From positions 1 to 64,000 of the forward strand of contig NZ_JANRHG010000013.1 in NCBI RefSeq assembly GCF_024733845.1: a stretch of DNA of 64,000 bases, in the 5' to 3' direction. Shown here in pieces: positions 34,124 to 42,236 of the stretch (positions within the stretch are counted from its first letter, which is position 1; every line of letters starts with the position of its first letter). The translations under genes and the position numbers were made by a program. The notes under the pieces were generated by a model, which was given only the letters and a program-made list of their open reading frames with translations, searched no databases and was not told the DNA's origin. Origin of the DNA: Neomoorella sulfitireducens. GTDB lineage: Bacteria > Bacillota > DSM-521 > Neomoorellales > Neomoorellaceae.

Positions 34124-34349
34124 ATGGAACGTAAGATATCAGAAGAACAAAAATAAAGATTGTCTAAAAATATCTCAACACCAATTGTACAGTATAAGCT
34201 AAAAGATACAATCTCACTTCTCTCGTTTGAGCCGAGGGGTGAAATTTTTCAAGACCCGGTGATGACGTCCACTATAATTGACCCTTGTCGCATAAATCTA
34301 TATCGGCAATTTCTATAGATTAAAAGAGACAAAAGAGAAAAAGGAGTGA
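34124..34349 (+). pseudogene. istB 3' end relic, copy 2, with a ten-codon leader frame
   Basis: ATG 34124 follows a perfect AAGGAGG and encodes MERKISEEQK before TAA. The same frame then continues for about 55 codons and contains GEIFQDPVMTSTIID, closely resembling the late region of IstB ATPases (GE-x-x-x-D-x-x-x-x-x-x-x-x-D). After frame changes it ends with GNFYRLKETKEKKE and TGA 34347. This is a degenerate IS21 fragment, perhaps fused to the start of another gene by deletion. Confidence 0.6.
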
Positions 34350-34363
34350 TTGGAGAAACAAAA
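34340..34363 (+). repeat. 24-base direct repeat, copy 2
   Basis: Exact second copy of 33886-33909. It overlaps the stop of the second istB relic and ends about 60 bases before the Crp/Fnr gene. Confidence 0.9.
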
Positions 34364-34425
34364 TTACTTAAGCCCCACTCTAGTATCTAAACGAACTAAA
34401 ACGTTCTAATAAGTAGGTGGTAGAA

Positions 34426-35112
34426 TTGCAAAACATACATAACTGGCCTCCGTGGTCACCAAATTTGGTTAATGAAGATGTAATAGAAGATTATATAAGC
34501 AAAAGTAGCGTATTAAAAGATTTTGAAAAAGGAACGACTCTTTATTGTCAAGGAGAAGAAGGTACGTATGTCTATCTGCTATTACATGGTCGCATAGAAA
34601 TAAGTCTAACAAGTGAAGAGGGTCGCAAAAGAATAGTATCCGTACACGAACCAAAATGTTTTATTGGAGAAACAGTTTTAGATGGATCGCCTTATACAAC
34701 AACAGCAACTTGTCTTACACCAGTTAAAGTAAGAATTTTTAGGGTTTCTGATCTTTTATTACTTATTAATGAGCAACCAGCAATAATGAAAGCTATAATT
34801 AATAATATGTGTTTTAAAATGCGGTCAGCAATATGGCAATTAGGAGAACAGAGTTTTGGTGAAGTAAAAGATCGGGTGAATGATTTATTGTTTGCTTTAA
34901 GTAATAAATTTGGAGAAAGCCATCCCGAAGGCATTTATCTTAAACTTCCTCTTTCTCATCAAGTTATAGCTGATATTGTTGGCTCTACAAGAGTAAGAGT
35001 ATCCCAAACATTTGCTCATCTTATTAAACAAGGAAAGGTTATAAAGTATAAAAATGGCTTTCTTATAAAACTGCCAATAAATACAGATAGAACACATACA
35101 ACCAATTATTAA
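34426..35112 (+). CDS. Crp/Fnr-family transcription regulator
   Basis: A 228-residue regulator. The N-terminal cyclic-nucleotide-binding fold covers about 25-140 (GTTLYCQGEEGTYVYLLLHG and FIGETVLDGSPYTTTA). The C-terminal winged helix covers about 150-220, with recognition segment LSHQVIADIVGSTRVRVSQT. No cysteine cluster of the FNR type is obvious, so the signal could be a small molecule or haem. TTG 34426 is preferred over GTG 34417 because AGGTGG ends six bases before it. The gene is very AT-rich compared with most of the window and is bounded by transposon relics, pointing to recent transfer. A perfect palindromic operator lies 29 bases after its stop, before the next gene. Confidence 0.9.
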   Translation: MQNIHNWPPWSPNLVNEDVIEDYISKSSVLKDFEKGTTLYCQGEEGTYVYLLLHGRIEISLTSEEGRKRIVSVHEPKCFIGETVLDGSPYTTTATCLTPVKVRIFRVSDLLLLINEQPAIMKAIINNMCFKMRSAIWQLGEQSFGEVKDRVNDLLFALSNKFGESHPEGIYLKLPLSHQVIADIVGSTRVRVSQTFAHLIKQGKVIKYKNGFLIKLPINTDRTHTTNY

Positions 35113-35140
35113 GTTTTACACGAAATATTCTCACTAAGAA

Positions 35141-35156
35141 TGTAAAATATTTTACA
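35141..35156 (+). promoter_or_regulatory. Perfect 16-base palindrome, candidate Crp/Fnr operator
   Basis: TGTAAAATATTTTACA is a perfect palindrome of the TGT-N10-ACA type recognised by Crp/Fnr regulators. The -10-like TAATAT at 35179-35184 would place transcription start near 35190, putting the palindrome centre about -42, the class II activation position. The adjacent Crp/Fnr gene is the obvious candidate binder. Confidence 0.7.
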
Positions 35157-35222
35157 GACAAAAGTGCTGAAACTAGTTTAATATAAAAATTAAGATACTA
35201 ACAATCTCTTAAGAGGAGGGAA

Positions 35223-35833
35223 ATGAAATTGAATGTAAATCAATTTAATGAAACTAAGAGAATTAGATTTCCTATTCCAACTCGTGAATTAGAAAGGCGC
35301 TGGAAAGCAATACGATCAATTATGTTAGATAAAGGGATAAATTCATTAGTTATACAAAATGATAATCAATGGTTAGGGGGTTATGTACGTTACTTTACAG
35401 ACATTCCAGCAGAAAATGCATATCCTTGTACGGTTATTTTCCCTGTAGATGATGAAATGATTATTATTACAAGTGGAGGACCTCCATTACCTCCTTCTCC
35501 ACCATCATGGGCTGTAAGGGGAGTTAAAGAACGTATATCTAAACCATATTTTCGTTCTTTACATTATACTAACACATTAGATGCTGAAGTGACGGTAGAA
35601 ATTTTAAAGAAGAGAAATGATAAAGTTGTTGGATTTGTTAATTTAGGCCATATAAATGCAGCATATTATGTATATTTAAAAGAAAATTTGCCAGGAACAG
35701 AGTTTGTCGATGCAACTGATTTTGTAGATGAAATTAAAGCTATTAAAAGTGAAGATGAGATTAACTTTATAAGAAAAGCTATTGCTGTACAAGATGCAGT
35801 ATGTGCTGCTGTTCCAAGTTTAGTACGACCGGG
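35223..35833 (+). pseudogene. Creatinase-like M24 hydrolase, truncated by an IS3 fragment
   Basis: The first ~203 codons match the two complete M24-family proteins at 39823 and 42237 (shared RELERRWKAIR, NQWLGGYVRYFTDIPAENAY and EIKAIKSEDEINFIRKA), then stop after SLVRPG. From about 35834 the sequence is an IS3-family orfA on the opposite strand, and the frame ends at 35900 with unrelated residues. The whole C-terminal pita-bread catalytic domain is missing, so no activity is expected. A strong AGAGGAGGG precedes the ATG. It is AT-rich, like the Crp/Fnr gene before it, and unlike its GC-richer paralogues. Confidence 0.88.
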
Positions 35834-36022
35834 TAGTGCTGCCGTTGATCCCCAGGTCCCGGGCAATCTGGCTGGCAGTTTTGCCGCTGATGCGGCATAG
35901 CTCGACGGCATTACGATTGAACTCTTCGTCATATTTTCGTCTGGTCTCCCCCATGGACACAACGCCTCCTTGTTTTGTTTATACACTCTTAACTCTGTGT
36001 CCTACAAATCGGGGGAGGGTCA
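35834..36022 (-). mobile_element. IS3-family end fragment with start of orfA
   Basis: On the minus strand, AAGGAGG precedes MGETRRKYDEEFNRNAVELC, continuing SGKTASQIARDLGING, the classic N-terminus of IS3-family OrfA. It is cut off at about 35834, where it joins the truncated M24 gene. The other side runs to about 36022 (GGGGGAGGGTCA), which may be the terminal inverted repeat. Only one end of the element survives, so a later deletion removed the rest together with the M24 3' half. Confidence 0.8.
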
Positions 36023-36070
36023 CTGTACTACTACTAAAATTTAAATTACCCTATTGACATAGAAGATCTT

Positions 36071-37360
36071 TTACATTAAGCCCAGCAAGGAAGGTAAAAA
36101 GGTTATTAGCTGGGGGATATAAGCGATCATAAATAAGCCTATGATTGTGGCAATGACAAAGGGTAAGACTTTTAAAGCTATCTGTTCTATCGTTATCCTA
36201 CCTATACCGCAGGCTACAAAAAGATTTACACCAAAGGGCGGGGTCATCATGCCGAGCTCTAAGTTAATAACCATCATCACGCCAAAATGGATAAGATTTA
36301 TATCCAATGTTTGAAGGATAGGTAGGAAAAGAGGGGTAACTATAATAAGGGCGGCCAAACTTGACATAAAACAGCCGATAAGTAAGAAAATAAGGTTTAC
36401 GGTTAATAGAAAAATATATTTACTAGTAAAGGTAGAGAAGAAGTCTGCTATTTTTACGGCAACTTGTTCGGAGGTAATTACCCAAGCGAAGGGAGCAGCC
36501 ATTGCCATAATAATCATACATACAGAGGTCATAATAGCTGAATCAATCAACATCTTTTTGATGCCCCGCAAATCGAGTTCTTTATAGATAAAAGCCCCGA
36601 CAATAAAGCCGTAGATAACCGCAACTCCGGCCGCCTCTGTAGGAGTAAAGACGCCGGAGTAAATCCCGCCGAGGATGATAACTGGCATGAGGAGGGCCCA
36701 AAAGGCCTCTTTAAAAGAATTCCAGATAATCTTCGGGCTTCTTTCAATGACCTCGCCGCCGTAACCCCTTTTTTTCGAAAGGTAATAATTCACAGTCATC
36801 AATAAAATGCCGATAATAATACCCGGAATGATGCCGCCGGCGAACATCGCAGCCACTGAAGTAGAAGCCAGGGCGGCGTATACTACCATGGGAATGCTCG
36901 GGGGAATAATGACGCCGATACCGCCGGCCGCGGCCTGGAGGGCGCAAGCATAACTCTTATCATAACCGGCTTGCGCCATGTTGGGTATGGTAATAAGGCC
37001 CAAAGCGGCGACGGTAGCCGGCCCCGAACCGGAAATGGCGGCGAAGATCATGCTGGCCAAAATGGCCACATGACCGAGGCCGCCGGGAAAGCCCCCGACG
37101 ATTATTTTACAAAAATTGATCAATCTTTTCGATACGCCACCATTTTGCATTAAATTACCAGCTAAAATGAAAAAGGGCACGGCCATTAATGTAAAGTTAT
37201 TGGTATTGCCGAACATAGACTGCATGATGACCATATGGGGGATATCGCTGGTAAGCAAAAGGGCAACTACGCTGGATAGTCCCAAGCATATGGCAATGGG
37301 TACATTTAAAAACAGCGTAGAAAAAAATACGGTTAATAAGATTATAGCTCCTGTAGTCAT
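36071..37360 (-). CDS. dctM: TRAP transporter large permease (DctM)
   Basis: A 429-residue membrane protein of the TRAP large-subunit family with about twelve hydrophobic segments. Recognisable pieces are SMFGNTNNFTLMAVPFFILAG, GVIIPPSIPMVVYA and GVFTPTEAAGVAVIYG. It carries out sodium-driven uptake of a carboxylate-type ligand delivered by a DctP protein. It overlaps dctQ by four bases. The matching dctP is not adjacent but lies 4 kb away on the other strand at 41111, between two M24 genes. Confidence 0.93.
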   Translation of the reverse strand: MTTGAIILLTVFFSTLFLNVPIAICLGLSSVVALLLTSDIPHMVIMQSMFGNTNNFTLMAVPFFILAGNLMQNGGVSKRLINFCKIIVGGFPGGLGHVAILASMIFAAISGSGPATVAALGLITIPNMAQAGYDKSYACALQAAAGGIGVIIPPSIPMVVYAALASTSVAAMFAGGIIPGIIIGILLMTVNYYLSKKRGYGGEVIERSPKIIWNSFKEAFWALLMPVIILGGIYSGVFTPTEAAGVAVIYGFIVGAFIYKELDLRGIKKMLIDSAIMTSVCMIIMAMAAPFAWVITSEQVAVKIADFFSTFTSKYIFLLTVNLIFLLIGCFMSSLAALIIVTPLFLPILQTLDINLIHFGVMMVINLELGMMTPPFGVNLFVACGIGRITIEQIALKVLPFVIATIIGLFMIAYIPQLITFLPSLLGLM

Positions 37361-37866
37361 GCTACCACCCCCTGCTCCTGCTGCGAATGCCGGAATTCCT
37401 TATAAAAGATCTGGACAGCATTATATAAAAAGCGAAAGGCCATAAGGGAAAAGCCTACAGGCATACAGGATGTCGTCCAGGCAACGGGGATTTTTGTAAC
37501 CGGCAGAATTTGCCCGGTGGTTATTTGATGGCGGACCATTCCCAAACCACTGTATACCAAAAAGATGCAAAAAAGACAGCATAATAAATTAATTACGATC
37601 ATGAAAGAGGAGCGGAATTTGGGCGGAAATAAACCCACGATGGCCGTTACTCCCAGATGAGAGCCGTATTTTACTCCCACACTAGCCCCTATAAACGTCG
37701 ACCAGACAAAAAGGGCCCGCATGCTTTCCTCTGTCCACGGAGCAGGAAAATGGATTACAAAGCGACAGAGGACCTGGAAGAAGCACAGGAGGGGCATGAG
37801 ACTAAAGCAAATTACTAAAATTATCTCTTCGAGGTACTGGGCAATCTTATCAACTAGCTTTAACAA
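37357..37866 (-). CDS. dctQ: TRAP transporter small permease (DctQ)
   Basis: A 169-residue four-helix membrane protein of the TRAP small-subunit family. FPAPWTEESMRALFVWSTFIG is the family signature, and VGVKYGSHLGVTAI follows. It pairs with the DctM encoded immediately after it. AGGAGGTATCC precedes the start on the minus strand, and a sigma-54 promoter sits 45 bases further up. It is the first gene of the dctQM transcript. Confidence 0.92.
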   Translation of the reverse strand: MLKLVDKIAQYLEEIILVICFSLMPLLCFFQVLCRFVIHFPAPWTEESMRALFVWSTFIGASVGVKYGSHLGVTAIVGLFPPKFRSSFMIVINLLCCLFCIFLVYSGLGMVRHQITTGQILPVTKIPVAWTTSCMPVGFSLMAFRFLYNAVQIFYKEFRHSQQEQGVVA

Positions 37867-37910
37867 AGAAAGGATACCTCCTCCAAATTTAATTCTTCCT
37901 TCTTTCCCAA

Positions 37911-37926
37911 TGCAAATTTCAAGCCA
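37911..37926 (-). promoter_or_regulatory. Sigma-54 (-24/-12) promoter for dctQM
   Basis: On the minus strand the site reads TGGCTTGAAATTTGCA, with GG and GC separated by exactly ten bases and TTGCA at -12. It is close to the TGGCACG-N4-TTGCA consensus. It lies 45 bases before dctQ and downstream of a sigma-54 activator gene. Confidence 0.85.
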
Positions 37927-38015
37927 GTCAATTACAACTTCAAGGGCAGGGAGTATAAATGGGTGAAAGGCTTGGAAAGCTTCAAAAACGGGGGAAGGAG
38001 AATGTGAGAAGGTAG

Positions 38016-38042
38016 ATGTTATAAGCTAATTATTTATAACAT
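38016..38042. promoter_or_regulatory. 9-bp inverted repeat, candidate activator-binding site
   Basis: ATGTTATAA 38016-38024 and TTATAACAT 38034-38042 are perfect inverted repeats separated by nine bases. The pair lies about 100 bases upstream of the dctQ sigma-54 promoter, where enhancer-binding proteins usually bind. No T run follows on either strand, which argues against a terminator. Confidence 0.5.
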
Positions 38043-38083
38043 TTACAAATCATTTCTAAAAAATAAAAATCCATCACAAAAAG

Positions 38084-39427
38084 CTAGATACCGTATTTCC
38101 GAATTTTATTATATAATGTGGCCAAGGAAATACCCAGCTCGCTGGCGATCTTCCTTTTGGCGGTTACGCTTTTCCCGTATAAGCGCAACTTTTCCCGAAT
38201 AATATTGATTTCAATTTGATGCAAATTATAGACGCTGCTATCGTTAACGGTATTTAAAGAGACTGCTCTTTCTTTTACGAGCTTCGGCGGGAGATGCTCG
38301 GGAAGCAGGACGCTGCTCTCTGTAAAGTTCACCATAGCCAGGATGGTGTTGCGGAGTTCGCGCACGTTTCCTGGCCAAGAATAATTCTGGAAGAATTTTA
38401 TAGTTTTCGGGTCAAAGGTTATCTTCTTATTGCTTATTTTCTCTAGAAAGTAATTGGCCAGCAAAGGTATATCTTCCAGCCTTTCCCTTAAGGGAGGTAT
38501 CTCCATGGGAATTACACACAAGCGATAATATAAGTCTTCCCTAAACTTTCCTTCGGCAATTAGCCTTTCCAGATTCCTGTTGGTGGCCGCGATGATTCGC
38601 ACGTCAACCGTTATCGGCTGGGTACCACCTACCCTTAAGAATTGGCCTGTTTCCAAAACCCGAAGGAGTTTGGCTTGTAGATTTAAATCCAGATCGCCAA
38701 TTTCGTCTAAAAAAAGAGTGCCGCCGTCGGCTATTTCGTATAAACCGAGCTTGCCGTTTTTTAAGGCTCCTGAAAATGAGCCGCTTTCATAACCAAAGAG
38801 CTCCGATTCCACGAGATGGGGCGGAAGGCAGGCGCAATTCAGGCTTACAAAGGCATTTTGGTTCCTCAAGCTAGCGTTATGGATGGCTTGGGCAAATATC
38901 TCTTTCCCCGTACCGCTTTCCCCTAATAGGAGGATGCTTATATCCTTTAAGGCAGCATTCTTGGCCATTTGTATCACTTTTGTTATTTTTGGACTTTGTC
39001 CGATAATATCTCTAAACGTGAAAGTAGCCTTAAAATCAGTATGCACTATCCTGTTGCGCATCTGTTTGATCTTGCGGGAATATTCGGCTAAGGTCTGGTT
39101 GACATCCTCTAGAGTTTTAAAGACGGAGATGCCGCCAATAACCTCGCCGTTGATAATTAAAGGGGACATGGAAACATAGGCATTGGTATTACCTATAACC
39201 TTTTTGCGGATGCTATTGATAGGCGTTCCTGTTTTCATTACCTTTGGGAGCAAAGGATTCTCGACAAAGGTGGTTAGCTTTTGTCCGATCACCTCCTTGA
39301 GGGTAAGGTTGGATATCCTGGCGTAGGACGCATTGGCATAAATGATATCTAAGTCTCTATTGACAACCAATACGCCGTCGCTCATAGAATCGAGTACTTT
39401 TTTAAAAAAGTTGTTATCTAGATTCAT
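38084..39427 (-). CDS. PAS-domain sigma-54-dependent activator
   Basis: A 447-residue enhancer-binding protein. Residues about 5-115 are a PAS sensor (SMSDGVLVVNRDLDIIYANA). Residues about 135-370 are the AAA+ domain with Walker A GESGTGKE near 170 and Walker B GGTLFLDEIGDL. The C-terminus (about 400-447) is a Fis-type helix-turn-helix. The sigma-54-contact loop reads GSFSGA instead of the usual GAFTGA; serine for alanine and threonine are unusual but conservative. There is no receiver domain, so it senses a ligand directly, as RocR-type proteins do. Two sigma-54 promoters flank it, for dctQM and for the M24/dctP unit. Confidence 0.93.
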   Translation of the reverse strand: MNLDNNFFKKVLDSMSDGVLVVNRDLDIIYANASYARISNLTLKEVIGQKLTTFVENPLLPKVMKTGTPINSIRKKVIGNTNAYVSMSPLIINGEVIGGISVFKTLEDVNQTLAEYSRKIKQMRNRIVHTDFKATFTFRDIIGQSPKITKVIQMAKNAALKDISILLLGESGTGKEIFAQAIHNASLRNQNAFVSLNCACLPPHLVESELFGYESGSFSGALKNGKLGLYEIADGGTLFLDEIGDLDLNLQAKLLRVLETGQFLRVGGTQPITVDVRIIAATNRNLERLIAEGKFREDLYYRLCVIPMEIPPLRERLEDIPLLANYFLEKISNKKITFDPKTIKFFQNYSWPGNVRELRNTILAMVNFTESSVLLPEHLPPKLVKERAVSLNTVNDSSVYNLHQIEINIIREKLRLYGKSVTAKRKIASELGISLATLYNKIRKYGI

Positions 39428-39822
39428 TGCTTCAAAAACCCTCCAATATAGTCCCCATTACATGAGGAAGGGGTGCTTAAAACATTTCTTCCTAAGAAAC
39501 CATAATTTTTAAATAATACTGTCGAGATCATTATAGCAAGGTCAAAAATAATTTACAAGTATTTATTCTAATTTTTAAAATCAATCCCCTGTCCCTTACC
39601 TTATACCTCCCCTGATGATATACATTGAAATTTGCCGCTTTGTACAATTATTAACAAAATCTCTTCTAATTTCTATAATATACAAGCAATTTGCCAATAG
39701 TTTTTAAAAGCCCAGCTGCTTAATGGGGCATTTTATTCCCCTCGCCCTTTCTTTTATTGGCTTTGGCATAAATTATGCAAAAGAGATAAACTGTAATATG
39801 CTTTAATAGGAGGTTAATTTCC
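39428..39822. other. Divergent regulatory region between the sigma-54 activator and the M24 operon
   Basis: About 395 bases, AT-rich, with no gene. It contains the -24/-12 promoter at 39764-39779 and a short inverted repeat, TTTCTT-CCT-AAGAAA, near 39486-39500. I found no second copy of the 9-bp repeat seen at 38016, so the activator site here is not identified. Confidence 0.7.
39764..39779 (+). promoter_or_regulatory. Sigma-54 (-24/-12) promoter for the M24-dctP-M24 unit
   Basis: TGGCATAAATTATGCA has GG and GC ten bases apart and matches the consensus except for one base of the TT before GC. It lies 43 bases before the ATG at 39823, mirroring the distance seen for dctQ. Confidence 0.82.
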
Positions 39823-41022
39823 ATGGGCGAGGTAAAACACGAAAGGATAAGGTTCCGGGTTTCCACCAAAGAGATGGAACGTCGCTGGAAATTGATCAGG
39901 GAGGCCATGAAGGCGAACAATATCGATTCCTTCTTTGCCCAAAACAATAATAAATGGCTCGGCGGCTATATAAGGTATCTCATTGATATTCCAGGGGAAA
40001 ACGCTTATCCCAAAACAGTTTTTTTCCCTGCCGATGAGGAAATGGTCTTAATTGTCAGCGGTGGGGAACCCCTCCCCCCTTCGCCGCCCGATTGGGCCAT
40101 CCGGGGTATCAAACAAAGATTTGCCCGCCCCTATTTTCGAACCCTGAACTACACCAATCCCTATGATGCTCAGGTCGCCGTCGATCTGGTGAAAAAGCGG
40201 AACGATAAAAGGGTCGGCCTCGTCGGATTAGGGCTGATGGACGCCTTCTTCATCGAGTATCTTAAAGGCAATTTGCCCGACGTGGAATTTATAGATTTCA
40301 CCGACAGCATCGACGAGATCAAAGCGGTAAAAAGCGAAGAGGAAATCTCCTATATCCGTAAGGCAGTAGCCTTACAGGATGCCATCTTTGCCGCTGCGCC
40401 GACCTTTATTCGCCCAGGCAGATACGAATGGCAGATCCGGGCTGATCTTATTAAAATGTGTTTTGACCTGGGGAGTGAAGAGCAATTAATCATGATCGGC
40501 TCGGCCCCCCCCGGTTCCTCCACCGGGCAATTCCACCAGTTCTATCAGAACAGGCAAATAAAAGAGGGCGATCAGGTCTTAATCATGTTAGAAGTCAACG
40601 GGCCCGCCGGTTTCTATGCGGAAATCGCCCGGACCTGGTCTTTGGGCGAGCCGCCGAAAGAGCTAGTCGACGCCTTTGAATTCGCCAAGGAAGCGCAGAA
40701 GCTCGCCGCCAGCATGATCAAGCCGGGCGTCCTCCCCAAGACGGTGCTGGACGCCATTAACGACTTCGCCGTCAGTAAAGGTTATCTTCCCGATAAACGC
40801 TTAGTGGCCCACGGCCAAGGCTATGACCTGGTAGAACGGCCGGGCTTTAATCCCGAGGAAAAAATGACTTTTAAGCCCAATATGAATCTTGCCATCCATC
40901 CCATAGCTTTAACCCCTGATCGGAAGACTTATGCCTTCTGTTGCGATAATTACCTTTTAACCGCAGACGGGATAGAACGCCTCCATAAGACACCCCAAGA
41001 AATCATCGTAATCGACATTTAA
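39823..41022 (+). CDS. Creatinase-like M24-family (pita-bread) hydrolase, copy A
   Basis: A 399-residue protein with the two-domain layout of creatinase and Xaa-Pro peptidases: N-terminal domain about 1-165 and pita-bread domain about 175-399. Canonical M24 metal ligands (D, D, H, E, E) read E257, E267, H330, H359 and C374/D375 here, so a normal dinuclear metal site is unlikely. Creatinase itself works without metal, so a C-N hydrolase acting on a small amidino or N-methyl compound is plausible. It leads a sigma-54 unit with a TRAP binding protein and a second copy at 42237. AGGAGG precedes the ATG. Substrate unknown; a non-catalytic role cannot be excluded. Confidence 0.82.
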   Translation: MGEVKHERIRFRVSTKEMERRWKLIREAMKANNIDSFFAQNNNKWLGGYIRYLIDIPGENAYPKTVFFPADEEMVLIVSGGEPLPPSPPDWAIRGIKQRFARPYFRTLNYTNPYDAQVAVDLVKKRNDKRVGLVGLGLMDAFFIEYLKGNLPDVEFIDFTDSIDEIKAVKSEEEISYIRKAVALQDAIFAAAPTFIRPGRYEWQIRADLIKMCFDLGSEEQLIMIGSAPPGSSTGQFHQFYQNRQIKEGDQVLIMLEVNGPAGFYAEIARTWSLGEPPKELVDAFEFAKEAQKLAASMIKPGVLPKTVLDAINDFAVSKGYLPDKRLVAHGQGYDLVERPGFNPEEKMTFKPNMNLAIHPIALTPDRKTYAFCCDNYLLTADGIERLHKTPQEIIVIDI

Positions 41023-41110
41023 TTTAAGGGGGGGGGGTATCACCTAAAGAGAGCAAGGAGCAATGGTGCGCCTGGTTAAAGCCGATACTTAAAAATTAAA
41101 GGGGGAAGAG

Positions 41111-42145
41111 ATGATGAGGAAGCTGGGTGTAATATTGCTGAGCATAATGCTGGTGTTTACAGTTTTAGGCTGCGGGAAGTCCGGCACATCTACGGAAACT
41201 AAAGGTGCGGAGACCCAAAGCACCCCGGCCCAGCCGATAAAAATCAAGGTAGGTTGCGACAATACTTCCGGCGGGCCCTGGGACCAGGGTTTCAAGGAAT
41301 TCATGCGGCTGGTAGAACAAAAGGCGCCTGGTAGGATCCAGTTTCAATATTACCCCGATGGTCAATTATCCAACAACGACCAGCGGGTAACGATGGAAAT
41401 GCTCCAAACCGGCTCGATACACATTGCTGCCCTGTTGCCTTCCATCTACGAACAGTTCGACCGGCGCTGGCAGATATACGGTATGCCTTACTTGTTTAAA
41501 ACTACAGAAGAAGCCCGCGCCTCCTGTGACGGCGAAGCCGGCAAGTATATGCTGAGCTTGCTGGAAGAAAAAGGCATCCACGGCCTGGCCCTTTGGGAAC
41601 AGGGATGGCGGCACCTTACTACATCTAAAAAGCCGGTGAGGTTGCCCCCGGATATTAAAGGTATGAAAATCCGCGTTATGGACAGCCCCAGCTTTATCGA
41701 AATGATGAAGGAGTTAGGGGCGCTGCCGCTCGTTACCTCCATGGGCGAACTCTATACCGCCCTGCAGCAAGGAGCGGCCGACGGCCAGGAAAACCCCTTG
41801 ACCACCATTTACCGCCGCAAACTCTACGAGGCCCAGGATTATTTGACCCTAACCCGGCACGTCTATAACCCGCTGATAATAGGGGCCAATAAGAAATTCT
41901 ACGATTCCTTGCCGGCTGACATCCAAAAGGTACTCACCGAAGCAGCCCTGGAAACCGTAGCCTTCGAGCGGAAGGCTAACGATAACGAGGATACTAAATT
42001 CCTGGCAGAGTTAAAGAAAGAGCTGGAAGTTATCGAGTTGACCGATGCCGACATCAACCAGTGGAAAGAGGCGACCAAAAATATTTTGCCCAAGTTTAAA
42101 GATACCATCGGGCAAGATGTCCTGGGCAAATTCGGAATAAAATAA
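41111..42145 (+). CDS. dctP: TRAP transporter substrate-binding lipoprotein (DctP)
   Basis: A 344-residue binding protein. The signal peptide ends in the lipobox VLGC with C21, followed by a short Ser/Thr linker. The mature protein has typical DctP blocks: PDGQLSNNDQRVTMEMLQTG, KGMKIRVMDSPSFIEMMKELG and GAADGQENPLTTI. The arginine in KIRVM is the usual ligand carboxylate anchor, so the cargo probably has a carboxylate. Lipidation is usual for Gram-positives. It is placed between two M24 hydrolase genes and should serve the DctQM permease at 36071-37866. Confidence 0.93.
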   Translation: MMRKLGVILLSIMLVFTVLGCGKSGTSTETKGAETQSTPAQPIKIKVGCDNTSGGPWDQGFKEFMRLVEQKAPGRIQFQYYPDGQLSNNDQRVTMEMLQTGSIHIAALLPSIYEQFDRRWQIYGMPYLFKTTEEARASCDGEAGKYMLSLLEEKGIHGLALWEQGWRHLTTSKKPVRLPPDIKGMKIRVMDSPSFIEMMKELGALPLVTSMGELYTALQQGAADGQENPLTTIYRRKLYEAQDYLTLTRHVYNPLIIGANKKFYDSLPADIQKVLTEAALETVAFERKANDNEDTKFLAELKKELEVIELTDADINQWKEATKNILPKFKDTIGQDVLGKFGIK

Positions 42146-42236
42146 GCGAGTTTTCGGCAGCAACCGGAATATTAATTTTATATACGGTTGCTGCCATTTT
42201 CCCCTTTAGGTTAAGTAGTCTTAAGGAGGGCTTCCC

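Larger units (their letters stand above)
33532..34425 (+). other. Gene-poor AT-rich stretch with transposon relics
   Basis: Nearly 900 bases without an intact gene. It contains a terminator, a degraded ISL3-type transposase piece (minus strand), two degraded istB 3' ends, a 24-base direct repeat that spans both istB ends, and a ten-codon open frame with a perfect ribosome site at 34124. Base composition turns sharply AT-rich from here to about 35.8 kb. Confidence 0.75.
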
